Assembly (NCBI GenBank): GCA_029255685.2
Contig: CM055316.2
Location: 73,113,237 to 73,177,236, forward strand
DNA length: 64,000 nt
Reading direction: 5' to 3'
DNA from: Silene conica
Lineage: Eukaryota > Streptophyta > Magnoliopsida > Caryophyllales > Caryophyllaceae
Positions 11,528-22,826 of this stretch are shown here, piece after piece. Under the pieces are notes generated by a model. That model was not told where the DNA came from. It was given only the letters and a program-made list of their open reading frames with translations, and made no database searches. Position numbers and translations under genes: made by a program. Numbering within the stretch: the stretch's first letter is position 1; each line of letters starts with the position of its first letter.

Positions 11528-12328
11528 ATTATGGATATGTAATAATTAAATATTGTATCAATTTTTATACATATGATAATCACGTTCATTGTTTATGCGA
11601 TTTTTTATGAATTTTTATTTAGTATGACTAAATTATCAATACCTTGTTTATCTGAATAAGTTGTGGAGACAATGTTGAACACTATTCAAGTGAATAAGAT
11701 GAACACTGTATTTTGTCCCTAGTCACTTAATGAGGTGACGGCTCGGGGTGACTAGATTGTATGTCGATTGATGGTTGTTCAACACCATAAGGTCATATGT
11801 GATGACTACTCGATTACATAGGCAGAGTGTGTGACACTTTGCCGGACAGTGACCATTTAGAGAGTCCCTAAGTTCTATTATAGACGTCTGGTCGTGGTAG
11901 GGATCTTTAAGATGTTCCTATGAGACGATTCTTTTGACTGGAGACTATTATTTGAGCAAGTGCAGTTTCTAAGTGACTTTGGTTTATGACCTAGGTCGTG
12001 CCGTGAAAGGAGGCCAAAGGGCTTTTACTGGGTCATGATGATCTGTATTGTGCAATAGGATATATAGGGCAGACAAGAATTGTCCACCCACGTTGGGTTA
12101 ACGTATATCTCACGGCCACTCGAGGAGTTATGACTATAAATGCGTGGCCACGCTCGGAAGTAATCTGTGCGAGATTTTTCCGGTCAGATAGTCACACTCC
12201 CGATCGAGAAAACCACTCGCGATATGTTCATGTGCAAGTGCGACCTGAAAGACACCTTGCATTGAGTGGGAGATTAAAACGGACAAGAGAATTGGTAGCG
12301 CACACCTTGTATCGGACAAGTGGGAGAT
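11528..12328 (+). other. Copia A 3' noncoding region and polypurine tract
   Basis: No credible gene. The sequence is clearly related to the pre-LTR region of Copia B (about 18740-19397), for example the shared AAATGCGTGGCCACGCTCGG, AGACACCTTGCATTGAGTGG and GACAAGAGAATTGGT blocks. The polypurine tract AGTGGGAGAT (12319-12328) abuts the LTR, and an identical AGTGGGAGAT lies 54 bp upstream (12265-12274). Confidence 0.75.
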
Positions 12329-13579
12329 TGTTGGAGTTAGTGTCCTCCACAATAGTGTGTTTACATATTAAATCTCATTAATGGAATATCGTCAGATATT
12401 TAAGTATTTGATCCTTCTCAGTTGATTAACATAAATCGATAACGGTTGGCTAACTAGAGTTTGACGTTATTGTCGTGAGACGGTGGTGATCAACTGACCC
12501 CTTTCGGTCACACCTAAAGGAATGAATCCCAAATTGATAACTAATAAATTGTATGAGATACAATTTATTTAGTCCCTTGATTTATAGACTAGAAGGTTAG
12601 TCGATTTTTTTTAGAGATATTTCGAGTTGTGAATTCAAGGAACGGCGGTTATTATTTAATTATGCGATAATTAAATAATAAATTTTATGAGACGGGTTTT
12701 AGTCAATTAATTGTTAATTCACTAAAATTGTAGTAATTGATTGATGTGATTAATGTTAGTACGTAAATATTACGTATAGCGGTATACATATATTTACGGA
12801 GTGATTTGGATAATATTTATTGAAAACATTTAAACATGAAACGATGTTTAAATAAAATTTACACGTATTTGTGCGGCAAATATAAGAACCAAAATGGACC
12901 CGTAAATGGGAGATTGGACCGTGTAAATTGAGTGTGGTGAATGATTATGATCATTTCACTTTACCTCTTATATTTCCATAAGTTGTCATATGGATTTTTG
13001 CATGTGACAAATAATTTAGACAAAATAACAATCAAATTGATTCCTACACTCCACCCACCCCATCCGTCAATTTCCCTTCCTATTTAACCTATTTTGCCTA
13101 ATTTTCTAATTCACTTTTTCTTGTAAGCATCCTTTGCATGTGAACAAGAAATGATACTCCACATCTCTCTATAATACTCATCTTTACTAAGTTACTTAGT
13201 ATACAAAAATTGTTAACTACTAAGGATTGTTAGTAATACTACAAATATTATCAAGGGTAGATTTTATTAGTATCTAGTTAATACTAGTAAAATCATTTGG
13301 GTTTTTATTTTTATTCTTGGGTGTAACTTGAAGGAGGCTTTCTTCTTGAAGGTTTTATAGGAGGTTCATCCATCTTCATTAAGCTCAAGAACAAGCTAGA
13401 TAGGTAGTCTAGTTTGTGCCCTTACTTACCTTAATATCAATGTAAGGAAAATGGTCTTTCCTTAATCTTTTTATGCTTATATATTTTCATGCATTTACAT
13501 AAATCACTAAAATAGTAATTTATGAGATAATTTATTTTTATTAGAGTGTCTAACTAAGATCTATCATCTTACACCGTCA
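12329..13579 (+). repeat. Copia LTR shared by elements A and B, 1251 bp
   Basis: Begins TGTTGGAGTTAGTGTCC directly after the A polypurine tract and ends ACACCGTCA two bases before a primer-binding site. It therefore serves as the 3' LTR of A and the 5' LTR of B. It shares blocks with the LTR at 19398 (GTGTCCTC-ACAATAGTG, a GTTTGACGTTA-like block, GGTCACACCT) but differs at many positions, so the two are not a recent LTR pair. Confidence 0.85.
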
Positions 13580-13581
13580 AG

Positions 13582-13593
13582 TGGTATCAGAGC
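13582..13593 (+). promoter_or_regulatory. Primer-binding site (initiator tRNA-Met), Copia B
   Basis: TGGTATCAGAGC, complementary to the 3' end of plant initiator tRNA-Met, two bases after the LTR end. It primes minus-strand DNA synthesis in LTR retrotransposons. Confidence 0.9.
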
Positions 13594-16044
13594 ATTAGGT
13601 TGCTTGCATGCAACTCGATTTTACGTTTTTGCGAGAAAATACGATTTTAATTAAAAACGAAAATGATTAGTACATATAGGATATGCACGAAAATTATAAT
13701 GCATGTATACTTTCTGGTCTTAAAATAGTTTTAAGTCATTTTGATGATTTATGGAATAATATTGTTCATCATTGTAATTAAATTGTTTAATTTTTGCTTA
13801 AAATCGGTTAAAAACGTTTTAATATGGGAAAAATAGTAAAATAAAGTTTCTGGCAAAGATTTTTAAATATGTTCTCACATGCATTTAACATATTATGAAT
13901 ATATATAATTTTCGAAATTATTGAGTTTTATGCATGGTTTATGATTTTTAAAGGTTAAATAGTCATAAAATGAGTTAAATATGGGTTAAATAGTTATATT
14001 ATGAATTTAACTATAAACTTTTTTGTAAATGTCACATGCAATATATAAAATATATGATAAATTTTTCCATAAATGTTTCTTTAATATTGCATGAATATTG
14101 ATTTTTATCGTAAAAATTGTAATATTAGTGACATATTTTAGCTTAAATAGTTTAAGTTCGAATTTGACCATAAAAATTTTATATAGTGTCATATATATTA
14201 ATTCTAGCATGCATGTGAATTTTGAGCTTTTAATCTCGAATTTTGCATGAGAAATGATTTTAATCGGTAAAATCGAGTAATATATGACACGATTTATTAA
14301 AAATAGTAAAGGTTGCTAAAATGGTCCGAAAAATTCACCCATATTAGTCATATTAGATATGATCATCAACATATTTTTATTTAGTGCCAAAAGTTTCTGA
14401 AATTTTAAATTTTAATTTTAAAAGTTAAAGTTGAAATTGAGTGTTGTAAGAGTCATAATCATTAATTTTCAGACCTTAAATAGTGTTTTTCAGCCTGATT
14501 TTTCTGCATTTTCAGATACTTTGAGTGTCTAGGAAGATGTAAAAATTATATTGATATATTATTGCATGATTTTTTGAAGTAGTTTTGAATTTTTCGAATT
14601 ATTATGCATATTATACGGCTATTTTACGAAATAAATAGTATATTTCGAAAAAATATTTAAATTTTAAGGATCTGAAATTTTTGAAAACTTTCATTATGTT
14701 CAAAATTTTGAATTTTGAATTTTCGAAATTTTTATGACTCGTTTGATTATTTTAATGTTATTTCCCGTAAAACCGATTAAAACCGAACAATATTAAATTA
14801 AAAGGTTAAGTTAATTTTCGAAATTTGAGTAAGACTCAACTTTGAATCCTAAAATGTGTTAGGAAACTTAACTAAATCGTGAATAGTGATTCATAGAGTG
14901 ATTAGTGATTTTATAATTGTTTAAATCAGGTTATTCCATAAAACCGTGTTATTAAGAATAACGATATTTAAAACGTGTTTAAATAGGACGATTTGGCTTA
15001 GGTTTTGAATTATACATAAGCATTGCATATTTAATTATTGTTTATGAATGTCATAATTTATTTACGTAATTTTGAATTATGTAATTTGCTTAGTATGGCG
15101 TTAGATTTTAATCGATATTTCCCGTAATGTAAGGGTTTATCGATTCGGTTGTAATTTAATGTGATCTCGTATCAATTTATTTTATTGTTTTATTTTATAA
15201 TGTATAAAATAGATAGAAAATTTGTAATTATTTGTAATTCCGGAGATCCTTGAAGATGGTGCCATTTCGGAAAGGAGTTCCGGCCAAGACGGAGTTTGCC
15301 TTGGGATGCGTGCCGCATGTGAAGTTCAAGGGACCAAAGGAGTTGGTTTCCGAATTTGTAATTTACTTTATTTTATATTTTAGGAAAGGCCATACTAGGG
15401 TTTATTTATGCTTTTATTTGTGCTTATCATGTTTGCATGCATAGCCAAATCGTCATTCAAACTCATGCATTTCATCGATTTTATCGACCGTGTCAATCAA
15501 TTTATCGATAATTCACCGACTTAGTTCACTTAAAGGAGATAGATAATAAATTGACAAGATCTCTTACGTCATTTAAAAATCGAGACATAGCCTTACCAAA
15601 TAGTAAAGAACCCGCGAAGGATCTTCTTCATAAGGGAGTAGGCTCGGCTAAATCGGGGTGCAAACCTTATTACGTTGGTGAAGTGGGGTAATGTGATTAC
15701 GTTCTCGAAATTTGGTTGATCTCGACGAAGGTATTTGAGCCACCGTAGTGGTAATAAGTTCGGGCTAAGATAAGAATTAAAGTAATTTTATCGACCGAGA
15801 GTTCTAAAAGTAGAATCGATTAAGGGGTTAATCCACCGAGTCATATTAATGAGGGATGTATCGGCTAAACCGTGCCCAAGTTAGTATGTATTTGGGTCTC
15901 GGGATCATTTACTTAATTGGGTAAGAGATCATTAAGTAGATGTTTAACTTGTTTAAAATTTACAAGTTTAAATTAATTATTAAAACGATAATTGTGTTTT
16001 AATTCCTTTATTTTCATTTGTAGTTCATTTTCGACTATCAATCA
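13594..16044 (+). other. Long untranslated leader of Copia B
   Basis: AT-rich, no credible ORF. The distal part (about 14940-16044) resembles the leader of Copia A. A small open frame at 15250-15444 has no recognisable domain and I leave it uncalled. Confidence 0.6.
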
Positions 16045-16965
16045 ATGGCAAATAACGCTCCACCACTCCCACACGTATCATGGCTTCGGTCCTTTAGGGA
16101 TCGTTGCAAGCTTGAGAAGCATGGCGCCAATTTTAAGGATTGGGACGCCCAATTAGTGTTGGCCGCGGAAGCCGACGATAAGACTCGTTATCTTACCATT
16201 GCCGCTCCTCCCACTCCCGGTGCTCGTTCATCGGAAGCGACTCGTGAGGCCTATGAGACCTACATGAAAGAGTCACATGCCTTAAAGAACGTGCTTATAT
16301 TTTCGATGGAGCCGGATCTCCAAAGAAGAATGATTAAGCTAGCCACGGCTAATGAGATTTATACTAGAATTGCGACCATGTTTTCGCTAGCTCCTAGGGT
16401 AATCCAATATGAGGCGGCCTCCGCATTCTTTGATTTGACCTTAAAGGAAGGTCAAAGGATTAGTCCTCATGTGCTCAAACTAGTTGAGCTAACCGAAACC
16501 TTGAAGTTGCAAGGGGTGAATGTTCCCGACTCGCTTATTGTTGACAAAATTCTTCACTCCCTAAACAAAGTGAAATCGTATGTTCAATTTCGGGTAAATT
16601 ATAACATGCGTAATCAAGAAACCTCTTTGGACGAGTTACATAAGATGTTAGTCCAAGCGGAGAGGGATATGGGACTTAATGAGAGTTCCACGAAGGATGT
16701 GCTTAACATCGAGAAGAAAAGTAAGGGGAAATTTAAGCGGAAGGCTAATAAGGGTAAAAATGTCAAAGCCTCCAAACCCGCATCTCCAAAGGAGAAGACC
16801 TTTTCGAAAGGTGCTTCTTCGTCATCGTCAAAGGTTGAAGACAAGTGCCATTATTGCACTAAGATGGGGCATTGGAAGCGCAATTGCCCGAAGTATCTCA
16901 ATGACCTCAAAGTCGGAAGGGTTCTTGCAGTAGGTATTGATTCTCGCCTAATTCATGTTATTTAA
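16045..16965 (+). CDS. Copia B gag (capsid and zinc knuckle), intact
   Basis: A 306-residue gag, the structural protein that forms the virus-like particle around retrotransposon RNA. Residues 1-210 are the helical capsid-type domain (motifs KNVLIFSMEP, TRIATMFSLAP, PHVLKLVELTET, RVNYNMRN, QAERDM). Residues 220-262 are a basic Lys/Ser-rich linker. A zinc knuckle of form C-x2-C-x4-H-x4-C lies at C268, C271, H276, C281. The frame continues through PKYLNDLKVGRV, which normally leads into protease, but stops at residue 306 without one. The start is the first ATG, in a CAATGGCA context, and matches the gag start of Copia A (ATGGC). No stop or frameshift interrupts it, unlike every ORF in element A, which suggests retained gag function. 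Confidence 0.85.
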   Translation: MANNAPPLPHVSWLRSFRDRCKLEKHGANFKDWDAQLVLAAEADDKTRYLTIAAPPTPGARSSEATREAYETYMKESHALKNVLIFSMEPDLQRRMIKLATANEIYTRIATMFSLAPRVIQYEAASAFFDLTLKEGQRISPHVLKLVELTETLKLQGVNVPDSLIVDKILHSLNKVKSYVQFRVNYNMRNQETSLDELHKMLVQAERDMGLNESSTKDVLNIEKKSKGKFKRKANKGKNVKASKPASPKEKTFSKGASSSSSKVEDKCHYCTKMGHWKRNCPKYLNDLKVGRVLAVGIDSRLIHVI

Positions 16966-19397
16966 TAAATTTTTGTATGTTGATACAAGTTATTGATTCT
17001 CACCCATTTATGAAATTGTTTTTAAAAAGGGTTCCTACCAAAGAGAAGGGCAAGGAGAAAGAGAAGGAAGCTTGAAGTTCCTTCCATGGATGGCTAAGGT
17101 AGCATCCAAGATTGAAGACATAAAGAGCATGGCTCTAATTTTTCATTTTGATGTCTTCTTTCATTTTGCAATTTAATTTAAGAAATTTGTATTTCTTGTA
17201 TGACAAGAATCTTGTTGAAACAATGGTTGTAATTTTGGTGACTTGGTTTTCAACCCAAGTAGTCATCCTTTTGTACTGTTCTTAATCAAACGTGTTGGTT
17301 TTAAAATGCTTTTATGATACATAACATGAGTTCATACGATTTTCATAGATCGTAATAAAGTACTTTGAATGATTCATCGTACAATAGACATGATTTGATC
17401 ATTATTAAAGTAATATGACTTACTTAAAACGAGAATTGCATCCCATTAAATACTTCAAATTCAAACATAAGAACATCAGTTCATTATAAGATGATCACCT
17501 TAAACGAATGAGAGTACTAATGTCTCACAAATCACATAATTCTTTATCCAATACATTGTTGACGGGCGAAAATGCTATCCTAATTAAATAACGGTTATTT
17601 TAAAGGATAGAGTGGGAGAAATTCTACGCCCGCAAAACCAATAAAATAAACATAGGATCTTAGAGAAGAGTCCTATAAGGAGTCCTTGAGAAGAACTCTA
17701 AAAGATTGGATAGAAGAAACTACGAGAGGACACAGAAGAAACTACGCGAGGACACAAAAAGGAAATGTTTCTTATGTCATTAGTTCCTAGAGAGGACAAA
17801 GGGAACCGCGTGAGTTAACGGAAGGAAATCGTTTCCGTGATGTTAATATTTCTGTTTTATAAAGATAATAGAGGAGAAATCATCTCCCGTTCTTTCCGTG
17901 GGAAGGAAAATGAAAAATGAAATGTTCATAACGAGTTGAGAAGATGTTTGAAGTAAATAAAAATGAAATGTTCATTATGAGTTGAGAAGATGTTTGAAGT
18001 AGTTACCTAAACACTTATCAAACTATAAGATAGTGATATGAAATTCAGTGGGAGAAAAGTTATTAAGGAATTTGAACCTACCATTAAGAGAATGGTGATT
18101 CTTTAAAAGTAAAGAATATGAGGTTTCAATTCTAGATGATTTAGAACATCATAGGATGATGGGCAATCATAAGTGAGTTTATTATATGATAATGAACCGT
18201 CACCGATTGATTTACAAGGTTTGGATATGAATCCAAGATATGAAAATGTTAATTCATATAACCGTAATAAAAATGCCAAAAGTTGAAGCAAAACCTTATT
18301 TCGATATGAATTCTTGAGGAGAATTAGTGGATCGAATCTAGGTAAACTACAATATGAATTCTAGTACAGTGTGACTATGTTCATAAGAATGACATGTCAC
18401 AAGTTTTAAGAAAACAGTGGGAGCTTCCTTAAGGTAAGGAGACTCGAGTCGAGTATAAGGACTTGAAATGTACTTGAATAAGATCATATTATGCGAGATA
18501 ATATGAATCAAAAGGAAACCGAAATTTGCAGGTTAAAAGATGTGAATGTATGGTATATTCACATAGTAAACAATTAATACAAATTGATGTATGAGCATCA
18601 TAGATTTTTAATGTGGAGCAGTAATATCGTATTGACTATTCGCACTTAACTATCACTCTTATCGTTTGAGTTATTATTAACTCACAATTTTACATACTTT
18701 GTGAAATCCAAATGGGTTGTACGAGACAATTTTTGAACCCCATAAGTGAACTGGATTAACTTAGTATGGCCCATAGTCGCTTGTATGAGGTGACGTCTCG
18801 ATGCAACTAGAGTGTGAGGCGATTGATGGCAAGTTCAGATGTCATACAGTCATATAGGATGACTAGTCGATCACATAGGCAGACTGCAAGAGGCACTTTG
18901 TCGGGCATTTAGTGACCGCTTATAGAGTTCTGGAAATTTTATAATTAGCCTGGTCGTGGCGAGAGCTACTATATTATTCACATAAGTCGATTCTTAGACT
19001 TGAGACTATTCGCCCAAGGTGACACAGCCTCAGATTGACTTTGATTTTTTGCTCTAAAAATCAACCATTAAAGGGGGTCAAATGGGCTTCTTTTGGGTCA
19101 TGATGGACTGTGTTAGTCGAAGGGAACAGTAGGATAGGAATTGTCCAGTCCCTCGTCGGGGTTGTCTTAAATCTCAGGGCCACTCGGGGAGAAGTTTAAC
19201 TGAAAATGCGTGGCCACGCTCGGAAGGTATCTATGGTAGATAATTCCGGTTAAAGCAGTTAAATCTCCAGATCGAGAAAACCGCTCAAGATATGATCAAT
19301 GCAAGTACGACCTGGAAGACACCTTGCATTGAGTGGGAGATGACGTAATAGGACAAGAGAATTGGTGACGCACACTTGTCGAGGACAAGTGAGAGAT
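16966..19397 (+). other. Noncoding 3' half of Copia B and polypurine tract
   Basis: No domain-bearing ORF on either strand. The segment after gag (17030-17100) is Lys/Glu-codon rich in one frame and then decays. The last 650 bp are related to the Copia A 3' noncoding region. AGTGAGAGAT (19388-19397) is the polypurine tract, with a second AGTGGGAGAT at 19332-19341. Confidence 0.65.
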
Positions 19398-20626
19398 TGT
19401 TGGAAAATGTGTCCTCAACAATAGTGCGATCACGACAGTGATAAAAAAATCATTGTCATAAATCTTATGAAAATAATATGCAAGGGACAATCCGATATTT
19501 GATATAGTCAACTGACCAACATTAATCGGTAATGATTGGCTGACTAGAATTTGACATTACTGTCGTACGACGGTGGTGGTCAGTTGATCCCTTTAGGTCA
19601 CACCTTTAGGACTAACCCCTTAAACATATATTGATTAATTGTATATGATACCAATTGATCGATATTCTTAAAACCGTATATCGAGAAATCAGAGGTTAAA
19701 TCTTAACGTAAGATTTATATTTGAAATTGAAATGTGTCGATTGTCAAATATTAATCGATATTTTAGAAATATCGAAATTAGAATATGAATGGTTCATGGT
19801 TATAACAAATGTAAATATATCGTATCGACGATTATTATGATAACCATATGTTGGGACGGTAATTACGAATTACTAGATTAATTTGTTAAATATGATTTAA
19901 TTACTTTAGAAATGATATTTATGTGATAAATATATTTTAAATTAATACAATTAATTATGTCACATAAGATGTCACATATTAGAACATTGTACAAATAACA
20001 TTTGTAAAATGAGGGTTCATTTTACACAATGTAAACCGTGTAATGTATGTTGTAAGGTAAAATAATGTATGACATTTTATCTTATAATTATTGTGTAAAG
20101 TGTTGATATGACCTAATACTAATCACATGGGTTAGACAAAAGGAACTAACCCTTCCCCATAACCCTACCATTACACGGCAACCCCATGCGACCCTCCCAC
20201 TCTATATATGTGATGCTTCACATAATCATTCATACCTCTTGTTGCTACATTATTTCTAGTGTGAGAGATAAAAATAAAAACCTCTAAAAATAATATTATG
20301 CACATAATATTTTAGTAAACTAATTAGTGAGTATTAGTTTACGGTTTTAGAAACCTAAATCCGTCTCCTAGTCCGGGTTCGGATTTTGGTCCATTTAAGG
20401 TAAGGTCTTGGTGTTTCGTATTGGAGGCAAGCTTACTTGGTTGCTTTTGGAGGATCGTCCTAGCAATATTTCGGACCGTGTGTAAGAATACGATTCTCTT
20501 TATTTCCGCTTTAGTTTTGCATGCATAAGATCTTGAATATAAATTAATATGAGATTAATTATAACTAAAATAATTAGTAAGACTACATTATTGGATTTGT
20601 TAGTATGACTATCGTTTTATCCTTCA
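19398..20626 (+). repeat. Copia B 3' LTR, 1229 bp
   Basis: Begins TGTTGGAAAATGTGTCCTC after the polypurine tract. The end is placed at ATCCTTCA, aligned by eye with ACACCGTCA of the LTR at 12329. What follows immediately is an inverted fragment of a related LTR, so no clean target duplication is visible. Confidence 0.75.
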
Positions 20627-20848
20627 GTCCTATAGGTGTGACCTAAATGAATCAACTGATCACCACCATCATATGACGATAATGTCAAACTACTTAAAGT
20701 AATTATTACCGGTAAATGACGATCAGTCAACTTTATAATTTATCATCCCTTTCGTATTCAGTATATAAATATACATGAGATTTTACGATTTTATAATAAA
20801 AAATAAAATCATGTGATCGCACTATTGTCGAGGACACTTATCCCAACA
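20627..20848 (-). repeat. Inverted 5' fragment of a related Copia LTR
   Basis: Reverse-complemented, it begins TGTTGGGATAAGTGTCCTCG and contains the GACAATAGTGCGATCACATG and GGTCACACCTATAGGAC blocks of the same LTR family. Only about the first 220 bp of an LTR are present, facing the 3' LTR of Copia B. Its intact terminus abuts the broken pol of Gypsy F. Confidence 0.8.
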
Positions 20849-21518
20849 GGATGTACCCATTGTCTAACAGATCATTGAGGTGCTTCTTCAGCTCCTCTAA
20901 CTCTCTCGGACCCATTCGGTAAGGGGCCTTTGTAATAGGTCATGTACCTAGCTTTAACTCCACATTAAAATCAATATCCCTCTTGGGTGGTAACCAAGGA
21001 ATCTCCTCTGGAAAAAAATCACTGAACTCTTTTATCAGCAGTCACCTCCTCGACTCGGGTATCTCTCACATTACAGAGAACCAGAGGACACCTCTTCCTT
21101 AGATAAGACTTCAAGGTCAAAATGATATAACCTTGACCTTGGGCCTGACAACAAAACCCTTATACGACACTCTAACCCCTTTGGATCCCCTCACGGTCAC
21201 CTTCTTCTGGTGACAATCGATGGTAGCTTTATACTGACCTAGTCAATCCATCTCTAATATTACCTCAAAGCCATCTAACGGAAACTCGAAAAGATCGATA
21301 GCAAAGTCAACCTGACCTACCACAAATGATACACCTCTATACACTTTCTGACACATTACAGACACTCCAGAAGATATAAAGACCTCATCATTAGCTACCT
21401 CAAACGACTCCAGCCCTAAACTTCTAGCATGGCTTACAGACAAAAAAGAATAGGTTGCCCCAGAATTAAACAAAGAGAAACTAGGACAGGCATGAATAAG
21501 AAAAGTACCGGTCACCAT
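20849..21518 (-). pseudogene. Gypsy F protease and start of reverse transcriptase
   Basis: Minus strand. The first part (21518-21243) is a retropepsin-like aspartic protease: GTFLIHACPSFSLFNSGATY with flap-region SSGVSV, then VGQVDFAIDLFEFPLDGFEV. The catalytic motif should read LFDSGAT; here the Asp codon encodes Asn, so the protease would be inactive. The frame then contains stops but still shows remnants of the pre-RT linker (a VRPK-like block, RKRCPLVLCNVRDTR, PYRMGP-like PLPNGS). It ends abruptly at the junction with the LTR fragment. Confidence 0.8.
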
Positions 21519-21599
21519 ATGCGTGTCCTCTGTTGTAGCCTACTTCCCCATAGCGAATATATAGCTTACCGCTACTCTTCTGGCCATATCCTTGGACTG

Positions 21600-22724
21600 T
21601 CATCGCAGACGAGATAGGTTTCGCCGCTGATGCCTGGTTAGCCCCCTCATTAGGTCTCTGATAGCTTCCCTGACGGTATAGCTACCGTAGTTTGTCTTGC
21701 CCTGGTTTCCCCACGAACTCGCAGAACGACTGTTCCCATAGCTCTGAGAGGCCTGAGAAGGTCCCTGGTAGCTGCCTCCCCTGAAGTTCTTGCACTCAAA
21801 CCTCTTATGACCCGCACCGCCATAGTTGAAGCACTTGGTCATAGGGGTGTCACAGAAACTTCGACCCCCTTTTACCCCAACACAAGCACCAGTTCCAGCT
21901 CCAGTAGAGTAAGAACGGGTCTGACTGAAGTTCCCCTTCTTCTGCCCAACCTCATCATTTTCACTTTCCGACTTCCTCTTCTCTCCGCTCCTCTCTCGAG
22001 TGTCCTTGGCCAGATCGGCCAACCTCTCAACACGACCTGCCCTCTCATAGACCTCCTTGAGGTCAGATGTCGTGCCAGTAGGCAGCCTCTCCATGATCAG
22101 GATAGTCAACCCCTTCTCGAACCGAAGTGCTAGAGCTTGAGGAGTCATACCCATCTCCTCTACCGGCCAAGCCAAGTCGTTGAATTTGATGTAGTACTCT
22201 GAGACAGTCATCTCCTTCGACATTCGGAAACTGTCTAACTCAGCCCTCAAACTACTACGGACGTGCTCCGAAACAAACTCACGCCGCATATCAGCCTTGA
22301 AGACTCCCCACGGTACATAGTCCTGCCCCATCTCCTCAAAGTAGTCACGAGCTTTCCCCTTTTCGCGACCCCACCAACCCCCTGCTAAACTGCGTAGATA
22401 GAATGCAGCCTGGTACACCTTGAGGTCGTCAGGACAGTTGTCCACCCCGAACACGCTCTCCATCTCCCGCAGCTAGTCCTCAAGTATTCCCAGCGTCCCC
22501 GCACTATCGAACATAGTCGAGCGATGACGAGCCATAACATTGTTGGTGTCGTGGGCACTCACAAATGGTGTCCGAGCCTTCTCTGAATTCCTGATCGCGA
22601 TATTCAGAGTTTCGTTGGTTTTAATCAATCGAGCGATCTCTTCGATTGACATGGAAGCGGCCTGAATCATGGCCGGAGTCGGGTTTGGTGGTAGGTTCGG
22701 AGTATTGGCTCTTCTAGGGACCAT
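21600..22724 (-). pseudogene. Gypsy F gag with in-frame stop and damaged zinc knuckle
   Basis: Minus strand, ATG at 22724. Residues 1-83 are the N-terminal gag part (MVPRRANTPNLPPNPTPAMI). An in-frame TAG (22473-22475) interrupts it, and the same frame resumes at 22463 with the Retrotrans_gag domain (AAFYLRSLAGGWW, EFVSEHVRSSLRAELDSFRM, EYYIKFNDLAWPVEEM, RFEKGL). The zinc knuckle reads CFNYGGAGHKRFEC, with Tyr replacing the second Cys. These changes mark it as non-functional. Confidence 0.85.
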
Positions 22725-22826
22725 CGCAACTATTAAGAAGAAAGAAAGAAAACGTTAGCATACAGCCTACGGCTCACAAGATAAAAGGACAAGAAGAAAA
22801 AAGAAAAACAGATTCTGACGTACTTC

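Larger units (their letters stand above)
1..13579 (+). mobile_element. Copia LTR retrotransposon A, degenerate, left end outside window
   Basis: A Ty1/Copia element read on the plus strand. Its order is leader, gag (2346 onward), zinc knuckle and protease, integrase, reverse transcriptase, RNase H (to 11527), a 3' noncoding stretch, a polypurine tract ending at 12328, and an LTR at 12329-13579. The 5' LTR must lie left of base 1. Two later transposons interrupt it, a Helitron at 432-1413 and a CACTA element at 3053-8210. Coding is broken by at least two in-frame stops and two frameshifts, so it cannot act on its own. The LTR start TGTTGGA, the GTGGGAGAT polypurine tract and the long leader suggest the Angela/BARE lineage; that assignment is inference. 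Confidence 0.85.
12329..20626 (+). mobile_element. Copia unit B: LTR, gag only, LTR (TR-GAG-like)
   Basis: Organised as LTR (12329-13579), PBS, a 2.5-kb leader, gag ORF (16045-16965), 2.4 kb of noncoding DNA, a polypurine tract and an LTR (19398-20626). No protease, integrase, reverse transcriptase or RNase H motif is visible anywhere between the gag stop and the right LTR. This fits non-autonomous gag-only retrotransposons (TR-GAG type). Because the two LTRs are strongly diverged, the unit may be a recombinant of two related elements rather than one insertion. Confidence 0.65.

Noticed and set aside
12130-12381. Overlapping ORFs on both strands at the end of Copia A
   Set aside because: They span the polypurine tract and LTR start; the DNA is conserved with Copia B as noncoding sequence, not as protein.
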